DNA from: Chamaea fasciata
Lineage: Eukaryota > Chordata > Aves > Passeriformes > Sylviidae
Length of the DNA stretch: 64,000 nt
Direction of reading: 5' to 3'
Assembly: GCA_029207755.1 (NCBI GenBank)
Contig: JARCOQ010000007.1
Location: forward strand, 44,039,656 to 44,103,655
Of the stretch, positions 38,284 through 50,185 are shown piece after piece (within the stretch, counting starts at the first letter, position 1; each line of letters opens with the position of its first letter). Under the pieces are notes generated by a model, which searched no databases, was not told the origin of the DNA, and saw nothing but the letters and a program-made list of their open reading frames with translations. Both the position numbers and the translations under genes were made by a program.

Positions 38284-39360
38284 CATCAAGGATCAAACTG
38301 GCTTTTTGAGTCTGCATTCAACTTTCACAGAAATGTTATTTTCAGATTTCTCTAATGTTATAAATTCAAAGTGGATATCCTGATATATTTTAAGGAAAAG
38401 TTTGGACATCCAGTCTAAATAAATTATCTCTTGTTCTCTACCATTCATTTTCTGTTATTAAGTTGTCCTCTTCAACAACTCAAATAATTAAACTTCACAC
38501 TATACTCAAAGGCATATTACAACTGTATGAACATATGTATTAGGAAAGAAAATAAAAGTATTTATATACCAGACCATTTCTGGAGGAGTAAGAAGAGTAG
38601 ATACATCAGCTATTGCTTGCCAATGTGCTGGCACTTAAGCTTCTTTGAAAATCTATATGTGACCTGAGTCTTGACAAACACCTTCATGACCTTATCCACA
38701 GCTTGCAAATCTCTGACTGTTTTGGGTCAAAAAGCAGAAGACATTATAGGACAGAGGACACAAGAAATTGCACCAGATTCCAAATAAAGAGTGAATTTTC
38801 AGTCTATATTTGAATTTTAATAATAGTAGAGGTACCTGGAGGAATCTTGATATTTTTATTTCATTTGCTCTGTGTTCTCTATAATGTTCTGAATCTGTTC
38901 TTCAGCTTCACTTTTCAGTTGCACCTTCCCAGCACAACATACATCACTGAGAGATGTTTGCATTCTTAAGTGGTGTCATAGAGTCTTTGCAAATGGAATA
39001 TCCAGAAAAAATACTGACAGGCTGAGAAAATTTACTGTTTCTGTCTTCTTTTCTCCTTTCTCCTCCATTCTCTTCTTAAGGACTAAAAGGTCAAGTACTG
39101 ATATAATTTCACAAATGTAATATTTCTTGGGGGTCATAAATTTTCAGTGCAACATCAGGTGCTTCACTGGCTTCTCTCTTCCATTTTAGGCGCTTTTTTC
39201 CTCTTTCAAAAGAACTTTCTGCATGTTGCTTTGCTTAATCAATTAATAATAGGCAAACGAGATGTAAACTATTTTATACACTCACTGCTTTTCCATCTGT
39301 GTTTCCAATTTAAGGGGGTAGGAATGGCAGGGAAAGACAATTAAAACTAAGGGGTCATGC
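38284..39360. other. Unique AT-rich DNA, no gene seen
   Basis: No repeat or gene recognised between the family C LTR and the LTR-like segment that follows. Confidence 0.5.
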
Positions 39361-39994
39361 CTTTGTTACTGAGTTAAAGAAGATCGGGAACAGCTCTTGC
39401 TCTGAGACAAAGTTGCCATGCTGGATTTTCATCCAAACTTCTGGTGACTAGCCTTCTCTTGGACACATTTGTCTTAGAGAAAACAAGACAAAGAGGCCTT
39501 CTGTGGTTCACTAGACACTGGAGGGTACTCCTATCTGCGACATAAACAATCCCACCCACCACTTCAGCTTGCACTAAGTAACCTGTGACCTAAAGTCAAT
39601 AAGGGTCCCCAGAAGAAAAGAACAATGCAATTTCCCACAGGTTTCAGCAGGAACCATACACAACTAATCTGAGTACGATGAACCCGTTGCAGTGTGAAGT
39701 AGCCCTGGTTCATGCCTGAGATATTTTGGTTTTCTGAAATTCTTTTCCCAGGGAATTTTCTGTAAACAAGAAACATGTTTTTGTAACTGCCAATTTGTTT
39801 ACACTCTTTCCCTAGGAGGGACTGCCCCTTGATGTCCCTCTGGTCTGACCAATGTGATTGAAGAGTTTGATCTTTGTTTCACCAATCGAATTGGTCTGTG
39901 TAGAATAGTATATAGGGGAGACACATCCCAAAAATAGAGGAGTCATTTTCAGCCTTCTGAAGTCAGAGTCTTTGTGTCGTTGTGGTGTACAACA
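39361..39994 (+). mobile_element. Probable LTR, family D (boundaries uncertain)
   Basis: The segment has the layout of an LTR promoter: CCAAT boxes at 39849-39853 and 39882-39886, a TATA box (TATATA, 39909-39914) about 25 bases further on, then an R/U5-like stretch with 'gtctttgtgtcgttgtggtg' and an end in ACAACA at 39994. The start is guessed near a TGTTACTG string. No target duplication and no primer-binding site were found, and I do not recognise the family. It could instead be a unique cellular promoter-like sequence. Confidence 0.4.
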
Positions 39995-42900
39995 GCATCA
40001 GTGTTAAAGCAAAGAGCAAAGTTTATTTCACTGTGACATGCTCTTTCCCTCACACTCTTAGAAATATTTTAGGCAGAGCCAAAATCAAAAAACCACATAT
40101 TTACATTACATTATTAAGGCTGCTTTCCTAATTTCTGGGCAAGACTGAAGGGTATGCAAATACAAAATGAAAGACATTTAGATACAGAAATCTAGATGGA
40201 ATTTTGTCCACTTATCTGTTCTTGAAATACCTCTTTTTCTGAGCCCTTTAACATCTAAATGCTTTTATAAATTTGTCCTCCAGTCACATTTTATATATGG
40301 AAAATAATTAAATTACTTCCCTTGTTTAAAGAGTCATTATTTGAGTCAGTCTAATGAAAATCCTGTAACATGATAAAGCACCTATCCTGTCTCAGCTTTG
40401 TTTCCAATAAGAGCTGATCACAGGATTTGGAGAAAAGATTCTTACGAGTCTGGATGGCAGAGACTTGTAATTAGCGGTTTTTTCACATAATAACCTCTGG
40501 ACACTTCTGGTATTTTTCAGAATATCACTAGCATTTTTCAGCATCTCACTGCAGGACATGTTCATCTTGATGTCCCCTCAAATTCCCTTTCTTTATCCAT
40601 TCGTGGTACCTGAAATCACACATCTTTCAGGTTTTGCTTTTCCCTCACCTTTTCGGAAAGGTTTTAGTTTGCTGTTATGAATGTGATCATCCCGTTTGTT
40701 CTATGTTTATTTGAAAAAGGTCCAAAGCAATTAATAGAAGTTATATGAAGCTGAGTTTTGAGAATTTCATTGGTTTGCTCTAAATAGTACCTCACACTGA
40801 AAGATCTTGTTGAGAGTTGTTGATTAGAGCTCAAATGAAATTAAATTTTCCATCAATTTATTAGGAGAGTTTGTTCAACTCACCTGTTGCATAATTGATG
40901 TTTTTAATAGCTTTAATTTGAAGAGCAGAAACTGAAGTGCTAAGGAAAAGGTGGGATTCTCTATAGAGGCAATGGGCTGCAGTTTCTGAGTGGCCTGATT
41001 TCAGGCAGCTTCAGATGCTCCTGCAAACTGCTTTGAGAAGGGAATGCACAAAAAAGTTAAACCATGTCAAAAACTTCTTTAATTTCTCTTCCAAGAAAGG
41101 TTTACGTTTCAGAATGTAGAAGACATGCAAAATCTATGAAGGCTGTCAGTCTCAAAGCAAATATAAGTATATGCATATGGCATGGGGGAGGAATTTTAAG
41201 TGTTATTTTATTTGTACTTTGTAAGCAAAATGCCTAAATAGGCTCATGGTTAAAATTCAAATATTAAAAAGAGAAAAACGGGAAAAAAAGGAAAAAGGTC
41301 ATATATATGTGTCTATGCATATAATTTAAACACATTTTCTTCCCTTTCTGGAACTGATGTATGTTCCTTTACAAACATTTTTAATCTGGCATCAATTATA
41401 CAGTCTTTATTCTTACCTGGAAAATGTGATTATGTAAAATACTACCTACCTTCATCTATATATAAAGTTATAAATATAATATGATGCCCAGCATGTACAG
41501 ACTGTCTAGAGAAGATGACCTGCAATTTGTATTTATGCATTCCACTGTTAACTTTGTGGTGCTTCAGTATTGTCAGACATACTTGTAGTTTTCTCTGCAT
41601 AATTGAGATAAGACACTTAAATATCAACACAGCTCTGGTGCTGACTTTCCAGTGAAACTCTACATGAAATTGTTCTCTCAATAAAAAATTGTGTAAATTA
41701 TTTGCAAGCATTCACACTCATTTTTTTTTGGATTGTAAAAGCACATAAGCGTTGTACACTTAGTTGATTTCACACTGTAAAGACATGCTGGAGCAGAGCT
41801 ATCTTCAGAGGTTAAGCACTGATTTAAAGCAATTCTGCCACTCACTGCTATTCTCACTGCTTGACACATAGATTCACACATAAGATGAGCTAAGTTGTTT
41901 TTAATGCAAAAATGTAATTTCAAAGTAAGGTAAATGTTCTCATTTATTTTTAAAATCCACTCCAATATTTCACGCCTTTTCTAAATTCTACCATTTGTCA
42001 GATTTGAAGACATTTAAGATATCAAATCATTAAAGGTACTGAAAAAATCACAGTTAGAAAGAAATCCATGTGATTTGTATTTAAAACATCAAAATTTAGG
42101 TTTATAATATAATACCCAATGGAATTAATTGAAAAATATAATGTTAATGTCATCAAATATTGAATGTCATCTATGATCTGATGTCACAGATGTTTTTTCT
42201 TTGTATTTTTATTATTTTTATTAAAAATGCTGCATCTAAAGTGAACCAACAAAAGTTAGAGGATTGTATATATATACGCAAATATGTAGCATTCTTTTTG
42301 CATCTCTATTTTGTATGTACATGACTTTTTACGCTGAGTTTAGCGTGCTTGAGACGGCAGGACAAAAGGAAAAAGCAACAAGACATAAGTTATTATGTCT
42401 ACTGTAAATAATGATAGTGTATTTCACGCTTTTATATCTCCAATTTCTTAGTAATTAATGCTCCTTTTTTCTCATTGAGTACATCAGGTGGGTTAGAGGT
42501 GGGTAACATTTCTAAGTGTTGTCTCTCACAGTCTTTATCTATATGAAATTACATCATCTGATTTGATCTTTTTTGCAGGACAGAAAGTTCTCTGTTTATT
42601 TGGTAAAGAAAGGGGTGGAATACTGTATTTACCTCTTTAAATGAAGAATAGATAGTTCATTTAAATAATAATGTTGCTTTCTCTCGATTATATTCCACTC
42701 CTACACCCTCACGTGCAAGTTGTAGCATGTATCTGGTGTTTTTTTGGATTATTAGGTCTTATTGTCTCTGTCTACATAACCAATGTAAAAGAAGTAAAAT
42801 GCCCTGAGAGGTAATAAAAAGGATAGTCTGGTGTCATGCCAAATAACACAAAAGCCAGAATTACTTTACCAATAACAAAAATAGCTGTAAAGTGAACTTA

Positions 42901-45067
42901 AACATTTCTAGTCTGTGACAGAAACTGGTCCTTTTCTATCACATTATCTTTGAAGCTCTATCTTTATTCCCAAACATGGTAGATGTGCATTATTTTTCAG
43001 AATACCAGTTAACTTGTCCTATAATCACCCCATATTCTACTTATTGCAGCAAACATCAAATTTTTCGTTGTTCTCACCTGTTTTACTAATAGTTATAACT
43101 GTAAGGTAACTCAGTACGTATTTTGTATTTTTGCAAGAAAAATCAGAAAGTTGCAAATTTGTACAAAAAAGATGCAAATTATAATTGAAGGTAAATATTT
43201 GAGGAAAAAAAATTTAAAGGCTTTAACCAGACATCTTGTCATTCTCAATGAGGTATCATATCAGAGGGTCCAAAGGAGAACTCTGGATTATGAAAAGTAG
43301 AGAACTGGGATGATCTTACAAACTTCACAAGAATTACGTAACATTTAAAATAAAAAAAATATTATGTTTAGGGGTTTCATAAAGAATTTTTGTTAACATT
43401 TTCACAGTATATTATTACACAGACCCAGTGGAATTTTTTAAAAAAATATAAATCTTTTCATCTTAATTTTGAATGAAAATATTAAAAAAAATCCTGGGAC
43501 AGAAAAAAAATCAGATTTTAATAACTTTGTTAAATTTTATATGGAAATTCTTTCTATCCTTTCCTTATCTTGCGCAGAGCATTTTTGAGGGCCTTCTGTG
43601 TTGTTGTTGTTACAGGTCACTCATGAACTTTTCAACCCTGCATGCTCAGCTTCCATTCTGAAAGATGCTCATGGCTACTGTGATACAGCCTAAATATAAC
43701 TGGTTGCTGTTCCACTGTGTTCGTAAACAGTCATCTGTTTACAGCAGTGTAGTATTGCAGAGACCCTCATCACTCATGGCTTACAATTTATATGCATACT
43801 GCCTTGCTTTTGGGGGTACTTACAAATGTGCTGCTTAGAAGTTCAGTTTGCTCCTTAGTTGATGTATCTCATAATCAGTAGATTATGAAATATTCCATAT
43901 TCATAAACAAAGAGTCAACTGCTTACTCTTTGCAGATGCTTTAATGAAAAAGAAGTATTGAAATCTATATATTATAATTTATATATATAAACTGAAGATG
44001 TAAATCGATTTTTTAACAGATGAGAACACAGAGAAACAAACACTGAAATGTTTACTAAAATGTGTACATTTATAATAATTAGTTATTCTTATCCAATTCC
44101 TACACAGTCAGATGTAAAACTTGAAACCATCTTGGACACATTTGGTACCGATGTCAATTGACAAGCTTTGTCACATTTCTAATATCATCACTGTCATGTA
44201 CCCAAGTACATTTCATTTTGCATTTCTGCATCAAATTTTTAAAATGATAAATAAAATCCATATCAAGTGGCCTTCACAGGCATTTCTTACTTCAGGAAAA
44301 ACCTGATATAAATCTGACTGCATGCTGTTGCTTAAATTATTTGTTCACTTTATGTCTTAACTCCTATGGTAATATTTGCCAACATTCAGTGAAATATTAG
44401 TAATGCCTGGTAGCATTGGAGGTGTGTTTCAAAACCTATATCAGCACGTGAATTTGACCATGGATATTCTATATTATATGAATCAGGCAGACTACAGACT
44501 TGATACAAGCTTCTGTATTCAAGTGCTGGTAGTAATAATACTTTTTATTTAACTTCAAATAATTTTAGGCATGGGAATTAAGGTTCAGGGAGGGAAAAAG
44601 TGTTTTCCCAACTGGTTAAACTATATGAAATTTGCATGCTTAACGATTGCACTTAGTAATAAGATCATTTCTTAACTTGTGTGGAATTAATGAGGACAGA
44701 TTTTTTATGGATGATGTTGGTATATTTTGGCACTTTAGTAGAAGCATTATTTTTTCCCTGATGTTCAAAAAGTTATATTCAATATTTACTGGAAACAAGT
44801 CTTGATTCTAACAAGTTTCATCAGGAACATAACTGCCTTTAATGCAAAAATTTAGACTAGCAAACGAATATACCAAGAATGAAACATGCTTGGAAGATTT
44901 TCTTGACAAAAGCTCATAGAGAAGACAGGCACATTCTTCATCTCAATGAAGAATGGGTTCTGAAAATGGGTTTGAGTTATCAGAAAATATATGTGAAATA
45001 ATAAAGTAGGAATTTTTTAGCTAACTCAGACTCATTTTCAGAACTTATTCCTCATTGAATTTTCTTT

Positions 45068-45074
<7 letters not shown>
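39995..45074. other. Unique AT-rich DNA, no gene seen
   Basis: No gene, RNA or interspersed repeat recognised. Two overlapping minus-strand frames of about 90 codons (41442-41965) have the composition of the background. Short A/T-only stretches occur near 41300, 42270 and 43970. Confidence 0.5.

Positions 45075-45104
<30 letters not shown>
45075..45104. repeat. (AT)15 microsatellite
   Basis: Thirty bases of perfect AT dinucleotide. Self-complementary, so cruciform extrusion and length polymorphism are likely. Confidence 0.97.
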
Positions 45105-45106
<2 letters not shown>

Positions 45107-46014
45107 TAGATTACTAAATTACTTTTCTTTTGTAAACCTCTAAACCTTCCAGGACCTTAATGTGGGATATGACACAACATGAGAATGATATATTCCAGAA
45201 TAGAAGAGGGATTTTTTAAAAAGCTTTTTCAGCTTTAAAATTAACAAAGCCACACTATCATCGTGTAAGTATTGAAGTTCTACATATCTATCTGATAAAT
45301 CTCAATGATACCACCTAATAAAGCACAATTTGTTGGCATGAATTCTGGTAATTTAAGGGGAATTGTCTCCTCTTGCCTGTACTTTAATTTAATTTGGGGG
45401 TTTTTTTGTTGTTTTTTTTCCAATAGTTTCTGCACATATAAAAAGATATTGAGGTTAACAGCTGGCAATAGTGATATATTAAATAGATTTTTTCAAAATA
45501 TTTCATATTGCTTTTAAATTTTTGAAAGCAAAGTAGAAAAATAACCCTGACTTTTTGACCAAAAAACTTAATACTGTTTCCCTTTTAGGTACATTTTCTT
45601 GAAAAGCCCTCCTTTCTCAGCTCCATTAGATAGATAATCTAATGTTTAGATGTTTAGAATAAGTTCTTTTCCTAATTTTGACCTCCTTCATATTTACAGC
45701 TATATATGAAACTCCTTAGAATATTCTTCCTTTATGGTGTTGTATCCTGGATACCGTCTCCTGCATTACTTGAAGTCTGAGCACTGAGTTGACTCCTGGT
45801 CTAAGAAAGTAGAATAATATAATGATTAAAGCTTGACTACTTGTTCTGGGTGTTCCAAAGACAGACCAGGTACATTGCCAGGTATGCCACACATTATTAA
45901 TTCTTTGTCTTGTCAGGATTGGTAGTGCTTTGGTGCAACATCTTTAAACATAAGTGGAATATTCAATTCCAATAGTTATTTCCAGTAATTATTTCAAATA
46001 CAGAAGCATACTGG
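45105..46014. other. Unique AT-rich DNA, no gene seen
   Basis: Nothing recognised apart from a T-rich stretch at about 45397-45420. Confidence 0.5.
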
Positions 46015-46443
46015 AAAGACATAGAACTGATGAAAAGAGGATGAGCCACTAAGAAGATTAAAGAGCTGGAGCACCTCTCCTATTAGGACAGGTTGAGAGA
46101 ATGGGGTTGTTCCTCCTGGGGAAGAGAAGGCTTTGGGGAGACTTTCCAGTACCTGAAGGGGACTACTAGAAGGCTGCAGAGTGACTTTACACAGGCACAT
46201 GGGGAAATGGCTTTAAGTTGATAATAGCAGATTCAGATTGGATATTAGGAAGAAATTCTTTACTGTGAGGGTGTGAGAGACTGGAACAGGCTGCCCAGAG
46301 AAGTTGTGGATACTCTGTCCCTGGAAGGGTTCAAGGCCAGGATGGATGGGGCTCTGAGTAACCTGGTCTAGTAAAATGTTTTCCTGCTGATGGCAGGGCA
46401 GTTTGAAGGCGCCTTCCATCCCAAACCATTCTATGTTTCTATA
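46015..46443 (+). mobile_element. CR1 LINE 3' fragment, plus strand
   Basis: Diagnostic CR1 strings in order: 'gagctggagcacctctccta' near 46064, 'tggggttgttcctcctgggg', 'ccagtacctgaaggggacta' near 46146, 'attaggaagaaattctttac', 'ctggaacaggctgcccagag' near 46281, 'ggttcaaggccaggatggat' and a tail 'ccattctatgtttctat'. It belongs to a different CR1 subfamily from the copy at 31425-32093, as it has the 'caaggccaggatggatgggg' version of the 3' UTR. Small frames on both strands inside it are not genes. Confidence 0.95.
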
Positions 46444-47311
46444 TTTAACAGTCTATAGTAACAGTTATATGAGGATTCAATGCTTAATTTGGAATTTGTT
46501 CAAGCTTGGTTTTGTGTGTATAGGTGGGTTTTCATTTAAATATATTAAATTCATGGCAGAGAAGAGGTATAACATCTTTCACTTTCCTGTTCACTCTGCC
46601 CAGTTCTAAGATCACAATTTTGTACTTATTATTTGGTATTCTTTCCATATTGACTTCAGATTCGGGAATGAACACCTATTCATTAAGATAACGAGGATAA
46701 AATTTCTTGTTCTTACTTTCTCTTAACATTGATGTTACAAAATCAATTGAATCACATTTAAACCCATGAGAAAATAATATATTCTTAGCTAATATAAGAT
46801 ATACAGGATAAGCAACTAAAAACCTGTAGGAAAAGAACAATGCCATTTGGTATAAGATTTTTCTTATGCAGTGTATTATTGTTCTATGAATGTTTCTTGG
46901 GTGGCTGATACTCAGCTGCCAAAGGCAAGAATATCCTTTTTCTGAAAGAGCATTAAATTTATCTCAGTAGACTGTCCAAGCAATTCAATTTTGTTAAGAA
47001 CTGATGAAAATCTATCATTTGGCAATGATAGATGGATATGGCACTTCCTTCAGTCCAATTTAAGTGCTGAGTATAGGCAGCAATGGTAATTCTTTTAAAA
47101 GTGAGGCACGGCAGTATGTTGCTTTTTTCTATTAATGTTGAACAACCATCTTGCAGAATGCCACATCCATCAAATAAGAAATCTTAATGCATGACCAACG
47201 TATCCATCACTGTTTTGAAATGAACAAAGTTGTTGTCATCACCGTCATGTTTTATATCCATCTAGTACCTTTTATTTCGTACCTTAGTCTCAATTCATGA
47301 TGTACATTTGC
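46444..47311. other. Unique AT-rich DNA, no gene seen
   Basis: Spacer between two CR1 fragments; nothing recognised. Confidence 0.5.
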
Positions 47312-47499
47312 TGGTGGAGGTATAAGGAAGAGGTTGCCTAGAGAAGTTGTGGAAGATTCCTGAAAGTGTTCAAGGCTATGTTGGATGGGGCTTTAAGAAA
47401 TCTGATCTAGTGAAAGGTGTCCCTGCTCACGGCAGGATAATTGGAAACAAAGGATCTTTAAGATCCCTTCCAGTCCACACAATCCTACGAGTCTATGAG
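47312..47499 (+). mobile_element. CR1 LINE tail, plus strand
   Basis: Contains 'aggttgcctagagaagttgt', 'gttcaaggctatgttggatg', 'gtgaaaggtgtccctgctca' and a tail 'aatcctacgagtctatgag'. The same subfamily type as the copy at 46015-46443, in the same orientation 870 bases downstream, but more truncated. The tails are independent, so these are two insertions and not one split element. Confidence 0.92.
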
Positions 47500-49447
47500 T
47501 TTGTGTGCACTTAGTTTTCAGACTACCTTTGGTAGGACAACCTAAGACCCTTTTATTTCTTTTTTTCTAAATGTATGTCTAAACACAAGATAGGAAGAAA
47601 TAGTAAGGAGTGTCCTAACGGCAAACTTTCCTGATAGTATTCAGATAAGGAAAACTATTAAGAAAAGACCCTATCTTTTCCTTTTGATGTTGAGTCACTA
47701 TCATGAGATACAAATATACCTTCCAAAATGCTCAGTCATATTTTTAGAGAGGAATGCATAACTAACATAAAGATGTAGCTACCAACCCATCTCATACCAA
47801 TTTTATTTGAAAAAACTATATGTAAGAGAATCTGGAGACTATACAAAGTATTTGGTCCTCTTTACTTGATATATAATGTGTTAATGAAGGTGCCAGCTAC
47901 ATCCTCAGTATCGAGGATGTAAAAACTTTTGGAAAATTAACTTCTTTTCATGTCCTTTCCTCCTAGGGTAGTCTCAAAGTTGAAGTAGATCTATACTGTT
48001 GGGACAACTGAGGAATGATACAGAGGAGGATAAAAGGCACTAAACAATGTAATCCTCGTTATAGCTCAATTTCTACCTGATCCAGAAGGGACAATTTATC
48101 ATTTTGAACTGGCAGCTTTACATTCTTTACTGATGTTGTTTTTTCTTTTATTTTAATTACATGTAAGATAAGCACGACTTATTATAATAACGCAATACCT
48201 ATTAACATCGGCTATTTCAGTCTAAGAAGATTTTTTAAAAACCTGTCTACCACTATCTCATGAAAACACAAGATGTGTTTAGATTGCACAGAATAATACT
48301 TGAATAGTGTCAGAGTAATTATACCACATTCATTTGACATTTCTTGGCATATGGAGAAGGCATATTTACATTCAAGTGCTAAATCAACCAATTTCCTTCA
48401 AATATATTTAAAGGACCCTACTGTTGTTTTAGAATTTATTTCATCACTTTTTTAAAAATCTAATTTAGCTGTAATTTTTCTTATCTCCTTAAAACTCTGC
48501 AATAGCTTTTTGGCTGATGTGACATGGCTATGTAACAGTTCTCTTTCAGCAAAGTATTTGAAGTGTGTCTATACGTTGAAAAACTAACCATGTCCTCACT
48601 TGCCAGTAGTTGTTTAATTCCCATTATATTTGTGTTTTGAAGGACAGAGTGGGTTTAAAAACTTTGAATGATAAGGTTGGACAGCTGAAAAGAGTTGCTA
48701 AAGAAAGACAATCTTTCATTTTCTTGGTTTGCTTACATACAACGGCACTTGATTGTCACAGTTGGGTCAGCTAATTGATATACTACTAAAAGTGATCATA
48801 AGCATTGGGAAAGCCTATCCCAATCTGGTAATCACATTGTTTTGTTGAAATTCCATCAGGAAATTAATAAAACAGACTTAGATTTTCCATATATTCTGTT
48901 GTCTTACCCCACTTTCCCAGTGCATGATACACCAGGGACACTGCATTACTCTTCATAGCCTGTAGCTATGTCTGGAGTTAAAAGGTCTCTGTATCATTTT
49001 TAAAGACTTTTCTGTTTCCACATGAATTTTCATCAGCCTATGAAATAAAGATGTGGAGATGAAACTTATGGGATTTCAGAAACTCTTCATTTGGCATTTG
49101 AACATTAAATGTTCACTGGACCCTTTATTTCAAAGCCAAGAAAAGGTATTGCTATTATCCCAGAAATTTGTACAATATATATATATATTTAATGATGTGA
49201 CACTGCAGTCTTGCCCTCATTCCAATTCTATATTTTTAAACTCTCTTAGAAAGCATGTCATAGATGACTCTGAGATTTAGGACACAATTTAAGAAGCTTT
49301 AAAGAGCAAAAAATAGGTCACAAGCCTTTCATTATATGCTCCTCAGATGCTGGAGTTAAAGTCAAACCTTCTTAGAAGATCTTCAGATGAGATTTTTTTT
49401 TCACAGAGATTAGTATCATGCCTTCTGAATTCTGAGAATGGGGGCAC
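47500..49447. other. Unique AT-rich DNA, no gene seen
   Basis: No gene or interspersed repeat recognised; a short (AT)n lies near 49177-49189. Confidence 0.5.
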
Positions 49448-49487
49448 TTTTTTTTTTTCTTTTTTTTTTTTTTTCCTTTTTTTTTTT
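49448..49487 (+). repeat. T-rich tract (T runs with single C)
   Basis: Forty bases of T interrupted by C and CC. It lies 120 bases before a family B LTR and produces spurious Lys-rich frames on the minus strand. Confidence 0.95.
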
Positions 49488-49603
49488 GTTGGAGGATGAG
49501 TAATAATGGGTTGAAAGTAGAATATAATTCTTGGGTGAAAAAAAAATCCTCCTGCCACATTCCCTCACTAAACCACAGATTTTTTCTGACCAATAATATA
49601 TTG

Positions 49604-50185
49604 GATTATGCCAAGGTTTAAGTCCAGCCAAGCCCCACACTGCCATTGGCTCACTCTCTACCAGCAGGATCGGGGACAGAATCAGAAGGGTGAAAGCTAG
49701 AAAATTAATGGGTTGAGATAAAAATGGTTTAATAGGGAAAGAAAAAGCTATGCTAACAAGCAAAGCAAAACAAGGAATTAATTCACTGCTTCCCATGGGC
49801 AGGCAGATTGTTCAGCCATCTCCAGGAGAGCAGGGCCCATCATGTGTGTAATGGTGACTTGGGAAGACCAACTCCCTCACTCCAAATCCATCCCCCATTC
49901 CTCCTACTTCCCTCCACTCTATATGCTGAGCATGTTGTCGTATGGTCTGGAATATCCATTTGGTCATTTTGGGTCACCTGTCCCAGCCTCCTAGGCACCC
50001 CAAACTCCCTCACCAGCATGGCGGTACAGAAAGGAGAAAAGGTCTCAGCTCTGTGTAAGCTCTGCTCAGTAACTAAAACATCTCTCTATTATCAATCCTG
50101 TGTTCACCACAAATCCTAAACACAACTCCATACCAGCCACTGCAAAGAAAATTAACTCTACCCCAGCCAAAACCAGCACAGATTA
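49604..50185 (-). mobile_element. Solo LTR, family B, with perfect 5-bp target duplication
   Basis: The LTR itself is 49609-50180 (572 bases), with TG and CA ends, flanked by identical 5-mers gatta at 49604-49608 and 50181-50185. It shares blocks with the copy at 15118-15673: 'aagcaaagcaaaacaaggaa' near 49758, 'tgttcagccatc' near 49809, and an end reading 'aaagaaaattaactctaccc'. On the minus strand the TATA position is a decayed CATATA near 49920. A 5-bp duplication is what ERVL/class III and some other avian ERVs leave. No gag or pol lies beside it. Open frames at 49416-49796 (minus) and 49808-50119 (plus) fall inside or overlap it and are not genes. Confidence 0.92.
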
